DNA of 45,356 nucleotides from Dysosmobacter sp. (lineage in GTDB: Bacteria > Bacillota > Clostridia > Oscillospirales > Oscillospiraceae): the NCBI GenBank assembly GCA_022778785.1, contig JALFSO010000014.1, forward strand, positions 1 through 45,356, read 5' to 3'. Positions within the stretch are counted from its first letter, which is position 1. Every line of letters starts with the position of its first letter. Of this stretch, positions 27,225 through 35,300 are shown one piece after another. A program made the translations under genes and the position numbers. The notes beneath the pieces were generated by a model. The model saw only the letters and a list, made by a program, of their open reading frames with translations, was not told where the DNA came from and did no database searches.

Positions 27225-28016
27225 TTATGCCATATGCTCAAGGATCTCCCGGATATCGCGGTAAGTACCAGCGGGATGGATGCCGAATTTCTCGATATCC
27301 TCCGGCACGCCCTCGCCGGAGAGGACGAAGGCGGTGTCGATGCCGGCGTTGACGCCGCAGGCGATGTCGGTGTAGATGCGGTCGCCGATGAGGACGGTCT
27401 CCTCCGGGGAGAAGCCCCAGCGCTCCATGGACAGCAGGGCCATCTCCGGCTCCGGCTTGCCGATGAACTTGGGACGGCGGCCGGTGGCCCGGAACAGCAT
27501 CTCGCAGACGGAGCCGCAGTCCGGCACGGAGCCGTAGGAGGTGGGGCAGACCCAGTCGGGGTTGGTGGCCACGAAGTCCACGCCCCGGCCCAGCAGGATG
27601 CAGGCGTCTTCCAATTTCTGGAAGGTCAGCTCCGTGTCGAAGCCGCACACCAGCAGGGAGATGCCGTCCTCCAGCTTGTCCGTCACATGGAAGCCCGCCT
27701 CGCTGAGCTGCTGGCGGAAGGTGCGGGTGCCGAAGGCGTACATCAGGGCGCCATCATACTTGCCCCGCATGTACCAGATCAGGGCGTCCACGGAGGTGAG
27801 GAAGTCATCCGCCGTGGCATCGATGCCCATGCCCCGCAGCCGGTCCACGTAGGCGGTGACGCTGCGGGAGGAGTTGTTGGTGACGAACAGGTACTTGCCG
27901 CCCCGCTCCCGGACGGCGCGAAGGAAGTCCTTCGTGCCGTCAAAGAGGGTGTCGCCCAGGTAGATGGTGCCGTCCATGTCCAGCAGGAACAGCTTTTTCT
28001 GTTTGAGATCGATCAT
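27225..28016 (-). CDS. HAD-superfamily IIA phosphatase (NagD-like)
   Basis: The 263-residue protein has all HAD motifs: LLDMDGTIYLGDTL (nucleophile Asp and acid Asp), FVTNNSSRSV (motif II Ser/Thr region), GKPEPEMA (Lys of motif III) and LIGDRIYTDIACGVNAG (motif IV). The large cap domain between motifs II and III marks class IIA, which includes NagD, 4-nitrophenyl phosphatases and phosphoglycolate phosphatases. The substrate is unknown, probably a small phosphorylated metabolite. It lies 24 bases after the malic enzyme gene on the same transcript, so a metabolite repair or phosphoglycolate role in this pathway is possible. Confidence 0.92.
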   Translation of the reverse strand: MIDLKQKKLFLLDMDGTIYLGDTLFDGTKDFLRAVRERGGKYLFVTNNSSRSVTAYVDRLRGMGIDATADDFLTSVDALIWYMRGKYDGALMYAFGTRTFRQQLSEAGFHVTDKLEDGISLLVCGFDTELTFQKLEDACILLGRGVDFVATNPDWVCPTSYGSVPDCGSVCEMLFRATGRRPKFIGKPEPEMALLSMERWGFSPEETVLIGDRIYTDIACGVNAGIDTAFVLSGEGVPEDIEKFGIHPAGTYRDIREILEHMA

Positions 28017-28040
28017 GGGCCGTTCTCCGTGGGCGGCGGG

Positions 28041-29213
28041 TCAGATGCGGGCCACGCCGGACTTCCGGGCGGCCTCGGCCACAGCCGCGGCCACGGTGGG
28101 ACCCACGCGGGGATCGAAGGCCTTGGGGATGATGTAGTCCTCGTTCAGTTCCTCGTCGGAGATGAGACCGGCCAGCGCCTGGGCAGCGGCCATCTTCATC
28201 TCCTCGTTGATGTCGCTGGCGCGGACGTCGAAGGTGCCCCGGAACACGCCGGGGAAGGCCAGCACGTTGTTGATCTGGTTGGGATAGTCGCTGCGGCCGG
28301 TGGAGATGACCCGGGCACCGCCGGCCTTGGCGTCGTCGGGGAAGATCTCGGGAGTGGGGTTGGCGCAGGCGAAGACGATGGCGTCCTTGTTCATGGTCTT
28401 CACCATCTCGGTGGTGACAGTGCCGGGGGCGGACACGCCGATGAACACGTCGGCACCCACCAGCATGTCGGCCAGGGAACCGGCCTTGTGCTCCAGGTTG
28501 GTGACCTCGGCCATCTCGGTCTTGATCCAGTTCAGGCCCTCACGGCCAGCGTAGATGGCGCCCTTGCGGTCGCACATGGTGACGTTTTTGAAGCCCGCGG
28601 ACAGCAGCAGCTTCACGATGGAGATGGCGGCGGCGCCGGCGCCGGAGGTGACCACCTTCACGTCCTCCTTCTTCTTCCCCACCACCTTCAGGGCGTTGGT
28701 CAGGCCCGCCAGGGTGATGATGGCGGTGCCGTGCTGGTCATCGTGGAAGATGGGGATGTCGCACTTCTCCTTCAGCTTCCGCTCAATCTCGAAGCAGCGG
28801 GGAGCGGCAATGTCCTCCAGGTTGATGCCGCCGAAGGAGCCGGAGATGTTGTACACGGTCTCCACGAACTCGTCCACGTCCTTGGTCTTGACGCACAGAG
28901 GGAAGGCGTCCACGCCGCCAAAGGCCTTGAACAGCACGCACTTGCCCTCCATGACGGGCATACCGGCCTCGGGGCCGATGTCGCCCAGGCCCAGGACGGC
29001 GGAGCCATCGGTGATGACGGCGCACAGGTTGTGGCGGCGGGTCAGCTCATAGCTCTTGGAGATGTCCTTCTGGATCTCCAGGCAGGGCTGGGCCACGCCG
29101 GGGGTGTAGGCCAGGGACAGGTCGTCCTTGGTGGCCACGGGCACGGTGGCCACGACTTCGATCTTGCCCTTCCACTCGCCGTGCAGGCGCAGGGATTCCT
29201 TCGCGTAATCCAT
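28041..29213 (-). CDS. Malic enzyme (malate to pyruvate + CO2)
   Basis: The 390-residue protein is the short bacterial malic enzyme. Its motifs are LAYTPGVAQPCLEI, the catalytic/metal block SAVLGLGDIGPEAGMPVMEGK, DIPIFHDDQHGTAIITLAGL, the nucleotide-binding VVTSGAGAAAISIVKLLLSAG followed by CDRKGAI, and ACANPTPEI with ISTGRSDYPNQINNVLAFPG. It oxidatively decarboxylates malate using NAD(P). There is no C-terminal phosphotransacetylase-like domain, so it is the single-domain type. It starts at ATG 29213 behind GGAGGAC and follows the dehydrogenase gene by 35 bases. With the neighbouring dehydrogenase and TRAP importer it suggests dicarboxylate or hydroxyacid use. Confidence 0.96.
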   Translation of the reverse strand: MDYAKESLRLHGEWKGKIEVVATVPVATKDDLSLAYTPGVAQPCLEIQKDISKSYELTRRHNLCAVITDGSAVLGLGDIGPEAGMPVMEGKCVLFKAFGGVDAFPLCVKTKDVDEFVETVYNISGSFGGINLEDIAAPRCFEIERKLKEKCDIPIFHDDQHGTAIITLAGLTNALKVVGKKKEDVKVVTSGAGAAAISIVKLLLSAGFKNVTMCDRKGAIYAGREGLNWIKTEMAEVTNLEHKAGSLADMLVGADVFIGVSAPGTVTTEMVKTMNKDAIVFACANPTPEIFPDDAKAGGARVISTGRSDYPNQINNVLAFPGVFRGTFDVRASDINEEMKMAAAQALAGLISDEELNEDYIIPKAFDPRVGPTVAAAVAEAARKSGVARI

Positions 29214-29248
29214 AGATGTTGTCCTCCAGTTTGTTATTTGTGATCCAA

Positions 29249-30358
29249 TTATTTCTCAAAGGGGAAGCGATAGTCCAGCTTCAGTTCGTCCCGCAGGCCG
29301 ATGAGCTCCTTCTGGATGGCGTCGCCCACGGGCACGCCCTTGTCCTTGCGATCCTGCCAGGCCAGATACTCCTTCTCACCGGCGGTGTAGATCCGCTCGG
29401 CGCCGGGGGCCTTCTCAGAGGCGCGGAGGCCGCGGCAGATGTCGCCGGCGGTCTTCTTGAAGGTGTCCAGACCCATGAAGAACTCGGGGTTGATGACGAA
29501 GAAGAAGTGGCCCAGACGGTACATCTTGTTGCTGCCGTCCGGATTCTTGCCGCTGAGCTCCTTCATGAAGGGACCACCGGCCAGAGCGGCGGACAGGATC
29601 TCCACGATGGTGGTGAAGCCGTAGCCCTTGTAGCCGCCGGTCTCCTCGCCCAGGCCGCCGATGGACAGCAGGGCGCACTTGCCGGCCCGCATGTCCTTCA
29701 GGATCTGGCCGGAGTCGGTCATGGTGCCGCCGTCCTTGGTGACCACCAGGCCCGCGGGAGTGGGCTTGCCCATGCGCTCATAGAACTCGATCTTTCCGTT
29801 CTGGACGATGGAGGTGGCGCAGTCGAAGTTGAAGGGGAATGCCTCGTCGGTGGGCATGGTGAAGGTCATGGGGTTGGTGCCCATCATGGGCTCCACGCCG
29901 AAGGTGGGGGCCACGGAGGGACGGGCATTGGTGCCGCTGATGCCGATCATGCCGGCCTTCTCGGCCATGGTGGTCCAGTAACCGGCGATGCCGTAGTGGG
30001 TGGAATTGTAGATGGCGCCGCCGGCCATGCCGTACTGCTTGGCCTTCTCGATAAGCATTTCCATCATGTGGTAGCTGGCCACCATGCCCATGCCGTTGTT
30101 GGCGTCCATCACCACGGTGGTGGGGGTGTCCTTCACGATGTCCATTTTGGTGACGGGCAGCAGGGTGCCGTTCTTGATGCGGTCCAGATAGATGGGCTTG
30201 AAGCGGTTGCAGCCGTGGCTCTCAATGCCCCGCCGGTCAGACTCCAGCAGAACGTCGGCACAGATTTTGGCGTCCTCCTCGGGCACACCGTAGGCCTTGA
30301 AGACGTCGATCATAAAGCTGTTCATGAGTTCCCAGGGTACATAGGGTCTGGTTTCCAT
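29249..30358 (-). CDS. Ldh2-family malate/lactate (hydroxyacid) dehydrogenase
   Basis: The 369-residue protein belongs to the Ldh2/MDH2 oxidoreductases, which are unrelated in fold to classical malate dehydrogenase. Recognisable blocks are SDRRGIESHGCNRFKPIYLDRIKNG, DANNGMGMVASYHMMEMLIEKAK, STHYGIAGYWTTMAEKAGMIGISGTNARPSVAPTFG (active-site His), TNPMTF and GGYKGYGFTTIVEILSAALAGGPF. Members oxidise malate, lactate, ureidoglycolate or sulfolactate with NAD(P); which one cannot be decided here. It is first in the operon behind a 17-base-spaced promoter and a strong leader terminator, so expression is probably controlled by antitermination. Confidence 0.94.
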   Translation of the reverse strand: METRPYVPWELMNSFMIDVFKAYGVPEEDAKICADVLLESDRRGIESHGCNRFKPIYLDRIKNGTLLPVTKMDIVKDTPTTVVMDANNGMGMVASYHMMEMLIEKAKQYGMAGGAIYNSTHYGIAGYWTTMAEKAGMIGISGTNARPSVAPTFGVEPMMGTNPMTFTMPTDEAFPFNFDCATSIVQNGKIEFYERMGKPTPAGLVVTKDGGTMTDSGQILKDMRAGKCALLSIGGLGEETGGYKGYGFTTIVEILSAALAGGPFMKELSGKNPDGSNKMYRLGHFFFVINPEFFMGLDTFKKTAGDICRGLRASEKAPGAERIYTAGEKEYLAWQDRKDKGVPVGDAIQKELIGLRDELKLDYRFPFEK

Positions 30359-30399
30359 GTTCTCGCTCTCCTTTTATGATTTTGAACCGTGAAAAGGGC

Positions 30400-30446
30400 A
30401 AAAAAAGAGCGCAACAACACCAGCCGGACTGGTCGTTGTCACACTC
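30400..30446 (-). terminator. Leader terminator (attenuator) of the dehydrogenase/malic enzyme operon
   Basis: On the minus strand the transcript forms GAGTGTGACAACGACCAG-TCCGG-CTGGTGTTGTTGCGCTC, an imperfect stem of about 17 base pairs, followed by seven T. It lies between the operon promoter and the first gene, about 42 bases before the start codon, so transcription must pass it to reach the genes. Confidence 0.85.
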
Positions 30447-30475
30447 ATCTCTCACAACTCTTTCAGCTAGGGCTG

Positions 30476-30504
30476 ATTATAACAGGGTATTGTTGAAAAT
30501 GCAA
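30476..30504 (-). promoter_or_regulatory. Promoter of the dehydrogenase/malic enzyme operon
   Basis: On the minus strand TTGCAT (30504-30499) and TATAAT (30481-30476) are separated by exactly 17 bases, with transcription starting around 30470. The leader terminator begins about 25 bases later. Confidence 0.78.
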
Positions 30505-30570
30505 GATTTTTTTGGAAATTCTCCGAAACTTTTGTCAGGTTATTAAAAAGCGAACAGCGGCACTCCCAGT

Positions 30571-31050
30571 ATCTCCGTCCCCGACGTTCCTGCGTAGCGG
30601 GAACAAGGCACCGCCGCCCGCAGGCGGCGGAATCCGTCCAGGGAGGGACCAGGGAACCGTAGGTTCCCGTCCCCCGCATCTCCGTCCCCGATGTTCCCGC
30701 CGCAGCGGGAACGAGGTTCCAGGGGAGTCCTGAGGGGGAAACAGCCGAAGCGCCGCCAGCGGCGAAAAAAGCGAGGCTGTTTCGAGGAAGCGGCGCGATT
30801 GGCGGGTGCGAAGCACCCGGAAATCGCAATGCTGCGACGGTGTTCTGGAAGCCCCCTCAGGTTTCGCCGGCCGGAGCCGGCGAAATGGCCGGAATCATTT
30901 TTTCCGGCGGCGTGTACGGCGGAAAAAATACCTCTCAGGGAACCGGAGTGTGCAAGCGAAGCGAGTGCGCGCAGGTTCCCGGCAGTCCCCTTCGGCAAAG
31001 TGCCTGCACTTTGCCGAAGGTTTTCTCGTCCGAATGCTTGCATTCGGACG
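30571..31050. repeat. Dense palindrome array between glpP and the malate operon
   Basis: This 480-base gene-free stretch consists largely of perfect hairpins. They are CCGCCGCC/GGCGGCGG (30611-30630), GGGAACC/GGTTCCC (30652-30668), GTTCCCGC/GCGGGAAC (30693-30712), CGCCGC/GCGGCG (30751-30764), GGGTGC/GCACCC (30804-30818), TTTCGCCGGC/GCCGGCGAAA (30862-30885), a 15-base stem with a two-base loop (30989-31020) and an 11-base stem with a two-base loop (31027-31050). Several sit inside longer outer stems. A unit starting ATCTCCGTCCCCGA and ending AGCGGGAAC occurs twice, 107 bases apart (30571, 30678). Open frames across it lack protein character. Confidence 0.75.
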
Positions 31051-31055
31051 AAGCA

Positions 31056-31622
31056 TTAAAGGTCCCCCCACAGCGCCTCGCAGGTGGTGGAGATGCACTG
31101 CGCCCCGGCGGACAGGGCGTTGATGACATCCTCCTTGTCGGAGAGGAGTCCGCCGGTGATGACGGGAATGCTGGTGGCGGCGCACACCCGGCGGATCATC
31201 TTGGGCATGACGCCGGGCATGATCTCCACCAGATCGGCGCCACAGGCGTCGATCTGCTTTTCCAGATTGGTGAAGGACAGAGAGTCCACCAAAAAGATCC
31301 GCAGCACCGTCAGCAGGCCGATGGCCTTGGCCCGGCGCAGCAGCGGAGGGCGGGTGCTGATGACGCCGTCGGCCCGGGTGTACTCCCGGATGAAGTCGGC
31401 GGCGATCTCCTTGCCGCCCAGCCCCTGGGTCAGGTCCAGGTGGACGAAGGCCAGCTTGCCCCGGGTCTTGGCCCGGTCCACCAGCTCCCGGATGTTGCAG
31501 ATGCTGCCGAACAGGAAGAACAGGATGTCACAGTCGGAGGCCAGAGCGTGCTCCAGCTGTTCCTCGTCCTTGACGGCGGCAATGATGGGATTTGACTCAA
31601 ACAGCTGCAGTTCAGATCTCAT
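31056..31622 (-). CDS. glpP: GlpP-family transcription antiterminator
   Basis: The 188-residue protein matches GlpP: NPIIAAVKDEEQLEHALASDCDILFFLFGSI, then AFVHLDLTQGLGGKEIAADFIREYTRADGVISTRPPLLRRAKAIGLLTVLRIFLVDSLSFTNLEKQI, and DLVEIMPGVMPKMIRRVC with TGGLLSDKEDVINALSAGA. In Bacillus this protein binds glycerol-3-phosphate and leader RNA and prevents termination upstream of glp genes. The fold is a barrel with a phosphate site near the C-terminal GGLL. It starts at ATG 31622 behind GGAGGAG. No glpF/K/D genes are in the window; the nearest terminator-led operon on its strand is the malate one. Confidence 0.92.
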   Translation of the reverse strand: MRSELQLFESNPIIAAVKDEEQLEHALASDCDILFFLFGSICNIRELVDRAKTRGKLAFVHLDLTQGLGGKEIAADFIREYTRADGVISTRPPLLRRAKAIGLLTVLRIFLVDSLSFTNLEKQIDACGADLVEIMPGVMPKMIRRVCAATSIPVITGGLLSDKEDVINALSAGAQCISTTCEALWGDL

Positions 31623-31729
31623 GGAAAACTCCTCCGATCCTCTGGATGGCGCGTCCGCGGTAAATGGAAACGGCCTGGACCCTGCGGCGGTGGAAAAGCG
31701 CAGGCTACCTGACCGTCTTGTACGCTTTC

Positions 31730-31758
31730 ACTATACTACAATCCGGCGGAATCGGCAA
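31730..31758 (-). promoter_or_regulatory. Promoter of glpP
   Basis: On the minus strand TTGCCG (31758-31753) and TATAGT (31735-31730) are 17 bases apart, giving a leader of about 100 bases. It points away from the cobalamin-riboswitch promoter, whose -35 box begins 55 bases to the right. Confidence 0.68.
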
Positions 31759-31812
31759 GCGAAAGATGGGAGAAAGCCGGGAACGGCAGCGGAGAACGGC
31801 GAAAACTGGCGG

Positions 31813-31841
31813 TTGACAGCACCCTTGGAACGGTGTATCCT
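31813..31841 (+). promoter_or_regulatory. Promoter of the cobalamin-riboswitch locus
   Basis: TTGACA (31813-31818) and TATCCT (31836-31841) are 17 bases apart. The start site near 31848 lies about 40 bases before the riboswitch. The transcript would cover the riboswitch, three hairpins and then the SLH/ECF genes. Confidence 0.75.
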
Positions 31842-31884
31842 ACAAAAAAGGAAGGAAATCCCTTCCGGACAATCGAATCATGCT

Positions 31885-32140
31885 CCGGCTTTTGTGGCAG
31901 ATGCGCGACCCCGTCCCGGCGGCGGGACACGCATTCTTGTTCGGCTGAACAAGGGAACCAGGTCAGAACCCTGGACACGGCGGGGACCAGCTGCGGACAG
32001 CCATCCCGCTGTGCTGTAATCATGGAGCGTGCCCTTTTTCCGCGAAAGCGGGTCACTGGCTGCGGCAGCGGCTGGGAAGGCGAGGGGCAGGCGCTGGCGC
32101 GTGTGCGCCTGAACATGTGAGTCAGAAGACCTACAAAGAG
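31885..32140 (+). ncRNA. Cobalamin (vitamin B12) riboswitch
   Basis: The core elements occur in order: AAGGGAACCAGGT-CAGAA-CCCTGGAC (31950-31975), a CCCGCTGTGCTGTAAT block (32004-32020, in place of CCCGCCACTGTAA), GGTCACTGG (32051-32059), CTGGGAAGGCGAGGGG (32072-32087), and the closing GAGTCAGAAGACCTAC (32119-32134), a near-exact B12 box. CTTTTGTGG near 31888 can pair with CCTACAAAG to close P1. The CGGGGA...TCCCG segment holds an extra hairpin (CAGCTGC region). Boundaries are approximate. B12 binding normally turns such genes off. Confidence 0.88.
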
Positions 32141-32143
32141 AGA

Positions 32144-32174
32144 GGGACCTCACCGGGAGTGGGGTGTCCTTTTT
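32144..32174 (+). terminator. Riboswitch expression-platform terminator
   Basis: Directly after the B12 box, GGGACCTCAC pairs with GTGGGGTGTCC around CGGGA and runs into five T. Its 5' side is adjacent to the riboswitch P1 strand, the expected position for ligand-controlled termination. Confidence 0.75.
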
Positions 32175-32190
32175 GCGCCAGTTTTACGAA

Positions 32191-32263
32191 AGCGGCGGTA
32201 TTTTGAATACTGCCGCTGATTTTGTCATGGACAAAAGCGGATGCGGAAGCGTCCGCTTTTTTA
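32191..32263 (+). terminator. Two further terminator-like hairpins before the SLH gene
   Basis: AGCGGCGGTATT-TTGA-ATACTGCCGCT (32191-32217) is followed by GATTTTG. AAAAGCGGA-10 bases-TCCGCTTTT (32233-32260) is followed by more T. Either could stop transcription; with the preceding hairpin they give three barriers between riboswitch and start codon. Confidence 0.65.
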
Positions 32264-32323
32264 TTTGGAGGACAGAAGACACCGTAATTTCTGTTCCGGA
32301 TGATTCGGCAAGGGGGAACACTG

Positions 32324-35300
32324 ATGAAAAAACGAATCGCATCGCTGCTGCTGGCCTGTGTCCTGACGCTGGGCCTGCTGCCTATGGAGGTCCTGGCCCG
32401 TGAGACGGACACCGCCGTGGTGTACCTGACGGTCAGCGTCCGGGGCGTCCTAGCGTCGGACAGGGACGGCCAGGCCATGGCCCGCCGCCCGGTGACCGTC
32501 ACCGATCTGGACGGCGACGGCAAGCTGACCTATGACGAGGCCCTGACGGCGGCCCACGCCGCGTACTGCGCCGCCGGGACGGAGGGTTACAGCGCCCCCG
32601 GCGGTTACGTCAGCCGTCTCTGGGGAGAGGACAGCTACAACACGCTGTTCTTCCTGAATGACACCGGCCTGACAGGCGGCGTCACGGATGCTACCGTCCG
32701 GGACGGCGACGCGCTGACGGCCTCCGTCAACCTGGACGACACCTACTACGCCGACTGGTACGCCTTCTTTGACCGGGGGACGGCGGAGGTCTCCGTGGGG
32801 ACGGCCCTCACCCTGACCCTGAAGGGCCATCTGGGCATGGCCTGGAGCGAGGAGGACCTGAAGGACGTGCCTCTCAGCGGCGTCGCGGCGGGCGTCTGGG
32901 AGGACGGGGCCTTCGTCCCGCTGGACGGCGCGGTCACCGGTGAGGACGGCCGGGTGACGCTATCCTTTGACCGGCCGGGCACCTATTATGTCACCGCCTC
33001 CGGCACCGTCCCTGACGAGGTTGTGGTGGACTGGTCCACCTATGAGACGGCCACCGTCCCGTGCCCCATCATCGCCCCGGTCTGCGTGGTGATGGTGACG
33101 GAGGAGCAGAGCGGCGGCATGAGCGACAGCGAGGCCGTGGCCGCCATCTACGGGGAGTTCTCCGACAGCACCAAAAACTACGGCAATGCCGCCAAAACGC
33201 CCCTGGTGTTCCCCCTGACCTACAACGGCGAGACGTACACCAACGTCATCGACTATCTGAAGGCCTGGGCGAAGGACGAGACCGGCCGGGAGGTGACGGT
33301 GAATTACACCCCCAGCCTGTCTGAGACCACCTATACGGAGTGGAACAGCGGCAGCCCCGTGACCCGGTCCTACACCGGCATGGACGAGGCGGGGAACATC
33401 ATCCAGGACTACTTCAAGGACAACAATCCTAAGCTGCTGAACTGCCTGAAAAACGTGACCTTCACCGTGGGAGGCGAGACGTCTTCCACCATTGCCAGCC
33501 TCTACATCCGGGTGACGTCCCTCCAGCGGACGCCCCGGGAGATCGTGGATTATGTGGCGGAGAACCTGTGCTTCGCCCGCATCCGGAACGGCAGCGCGTC
33601 TCCGGACGCTGTCACCCGGCCGTTGGGCGCAGTCTCCGGCAGCACCATGTCCCTGCCCACCTCCAGTGAGCTGTACGGCACCGCCAGCGCCTCCGTGGCC
33701 TGGACGCTGAAGCACGTCAGCGGCAAGTCGGACGCCCTGACCCTCAGCGGCAGCAAGACTGCCGTCTCCCGGCCCAACGTGGGTGAGAAGGACGCGGTGT
33801 TTGACCTCATCGCAACTGTCACCGCCAAGGCGGACAGCGGGGTGCCCCGCACCGTCACCCACCGGCTGACGGTCCCCGCCTTTGCGGGCGTCCCGGTGAC
33901 CGTCCGGGTGCCGGAGGGGGCCTCCCTGTCTCTCACCGACGGGTACTACGGAAACGCGGCGGTAGACGGACAGTACATCATCCAGACGGACGGCGCCCCG
34001 GCGGGATGGCAGGACTATATCTGCACCCTCCACACCAATGCCGATGGCGGTGCCCAGTCCTTCGGATACACGGTGAGCAAGCCGGGATTCCTGACGAAGA
34101 CCGGCACCTTCACCGTCACGGGAGCGGAGACGGAGCCGGTGGTCATCGACCTGACGGCCTCCTCCGACAGCGACACCAGGCTGGCGTCTCTGGAGATCCT
34201 GACCCCCGCCGTCACCGGCTTCGACTTTGACCCGGAGGTGACGGAGTATACCGTGGAGGTCAGCGGCGCCCAGTTCGTGAAGCTGACGGCCGCGGCGGCC
34301 ACGGAGGGGGCGTCCGTGAAGCTGACTTCCTATTATAAAAGCGTTGCCAACGCCAACAGCGGCGTTCTGACCACCACTGGAGCCATCCTCTCCGCCTCCA
34401 GCACCGCCTGCTATCTCCCGGATGGGGCAGACACCGTGTCCCACATCGCCGTTACCGTCACGGCCCCCGCGGGCAGCATCCAGGTGGAGCCGGCCCGGAC
34501 GTACACCATCCACGTGAAAAAGACGGCCTCCACCGGCCCGCTGACGGGCCTGACCCTGACGGCCTCGTCCTCCGGCACCGGTACGAAGAACACCATCAGC
34601 GCCGGGGACCCGGTGCCCGCCGAGGAGACCCTGACGCCCGCCTTCGCGGCAGGCGACCGGACGGGGAGCTACACCTACACCGTGAACTACTGGCGGGACC
34701 GGCTCACCGTGAAGCCCACCGCCGCAGGCTGCGCCATCACCGTCAACGGCGGGACTGTGGACAGCGGCAAGACCTCCGGGGAGATCCCTCTGGAGGTGGG
34801 AGACAACACCGTGGCCATCCGGGTCACGAAGGACGGCGAGACGGTGGACTATACCGTCACCGTCCATCGGAAGGCGGAGCTGCGTCTGACGGACGTGACG
34901 CTGGACGAGGGCACCCTGAACGCCGCCCTGCCGGAGAACGGCAGCGGCTGGACCGGCTCCTGCGGCTTTGCTTACAGCGCGGACACCGTCCATGTGACGT
35001 TCCATACCAATCTGACCGATGAGGAGGAAGAAGCGGTCACCGTTCTGGCGGTGCTGAACGGCGTGACCTGTGAGGGCCGGGCCGGGGAGCCCATGGCCCT
35101 GCCGGTGGGAGACGCGGAAAAGGCCATGGTGACGGTGTGGCTGTGCCGTACCGCGGCCGACGGCACGGCGGAGGGCCAGAAGTACGTCATCGGCCTGTAC
35201 CGCAGGGCTTCCGATTCCCCCAGCGCCGTGGAATCCTACCTCCCGGCGCCGGGCCAGTTCGTGAACCTGCCGTCCTGGCAGGAGGCGGGGAAGACCCTCA

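Noticed and set aside
27234-29243. 669-codon plus-strand open frame over the HAD and malic enzyme genes
   Set aside because: It is antisense to two intact enzymes with complete catalytic motifs.
30571-31050. CRISPR array
   Set aside because: The repeats are palindromes of different sequence and irregular spacing, with no constant repeat/spacer structure and no cas genes nearby. No CRISPR was seen elsewhere in the window.
30543-31059. Open frames on both strands through the palindrome array
   Set aside because: Frames in all directions are Arg/Gly/Pro/Ser-rich and follow the hairpin repeats; none has a ribosome binding site or family similarity I recognise.
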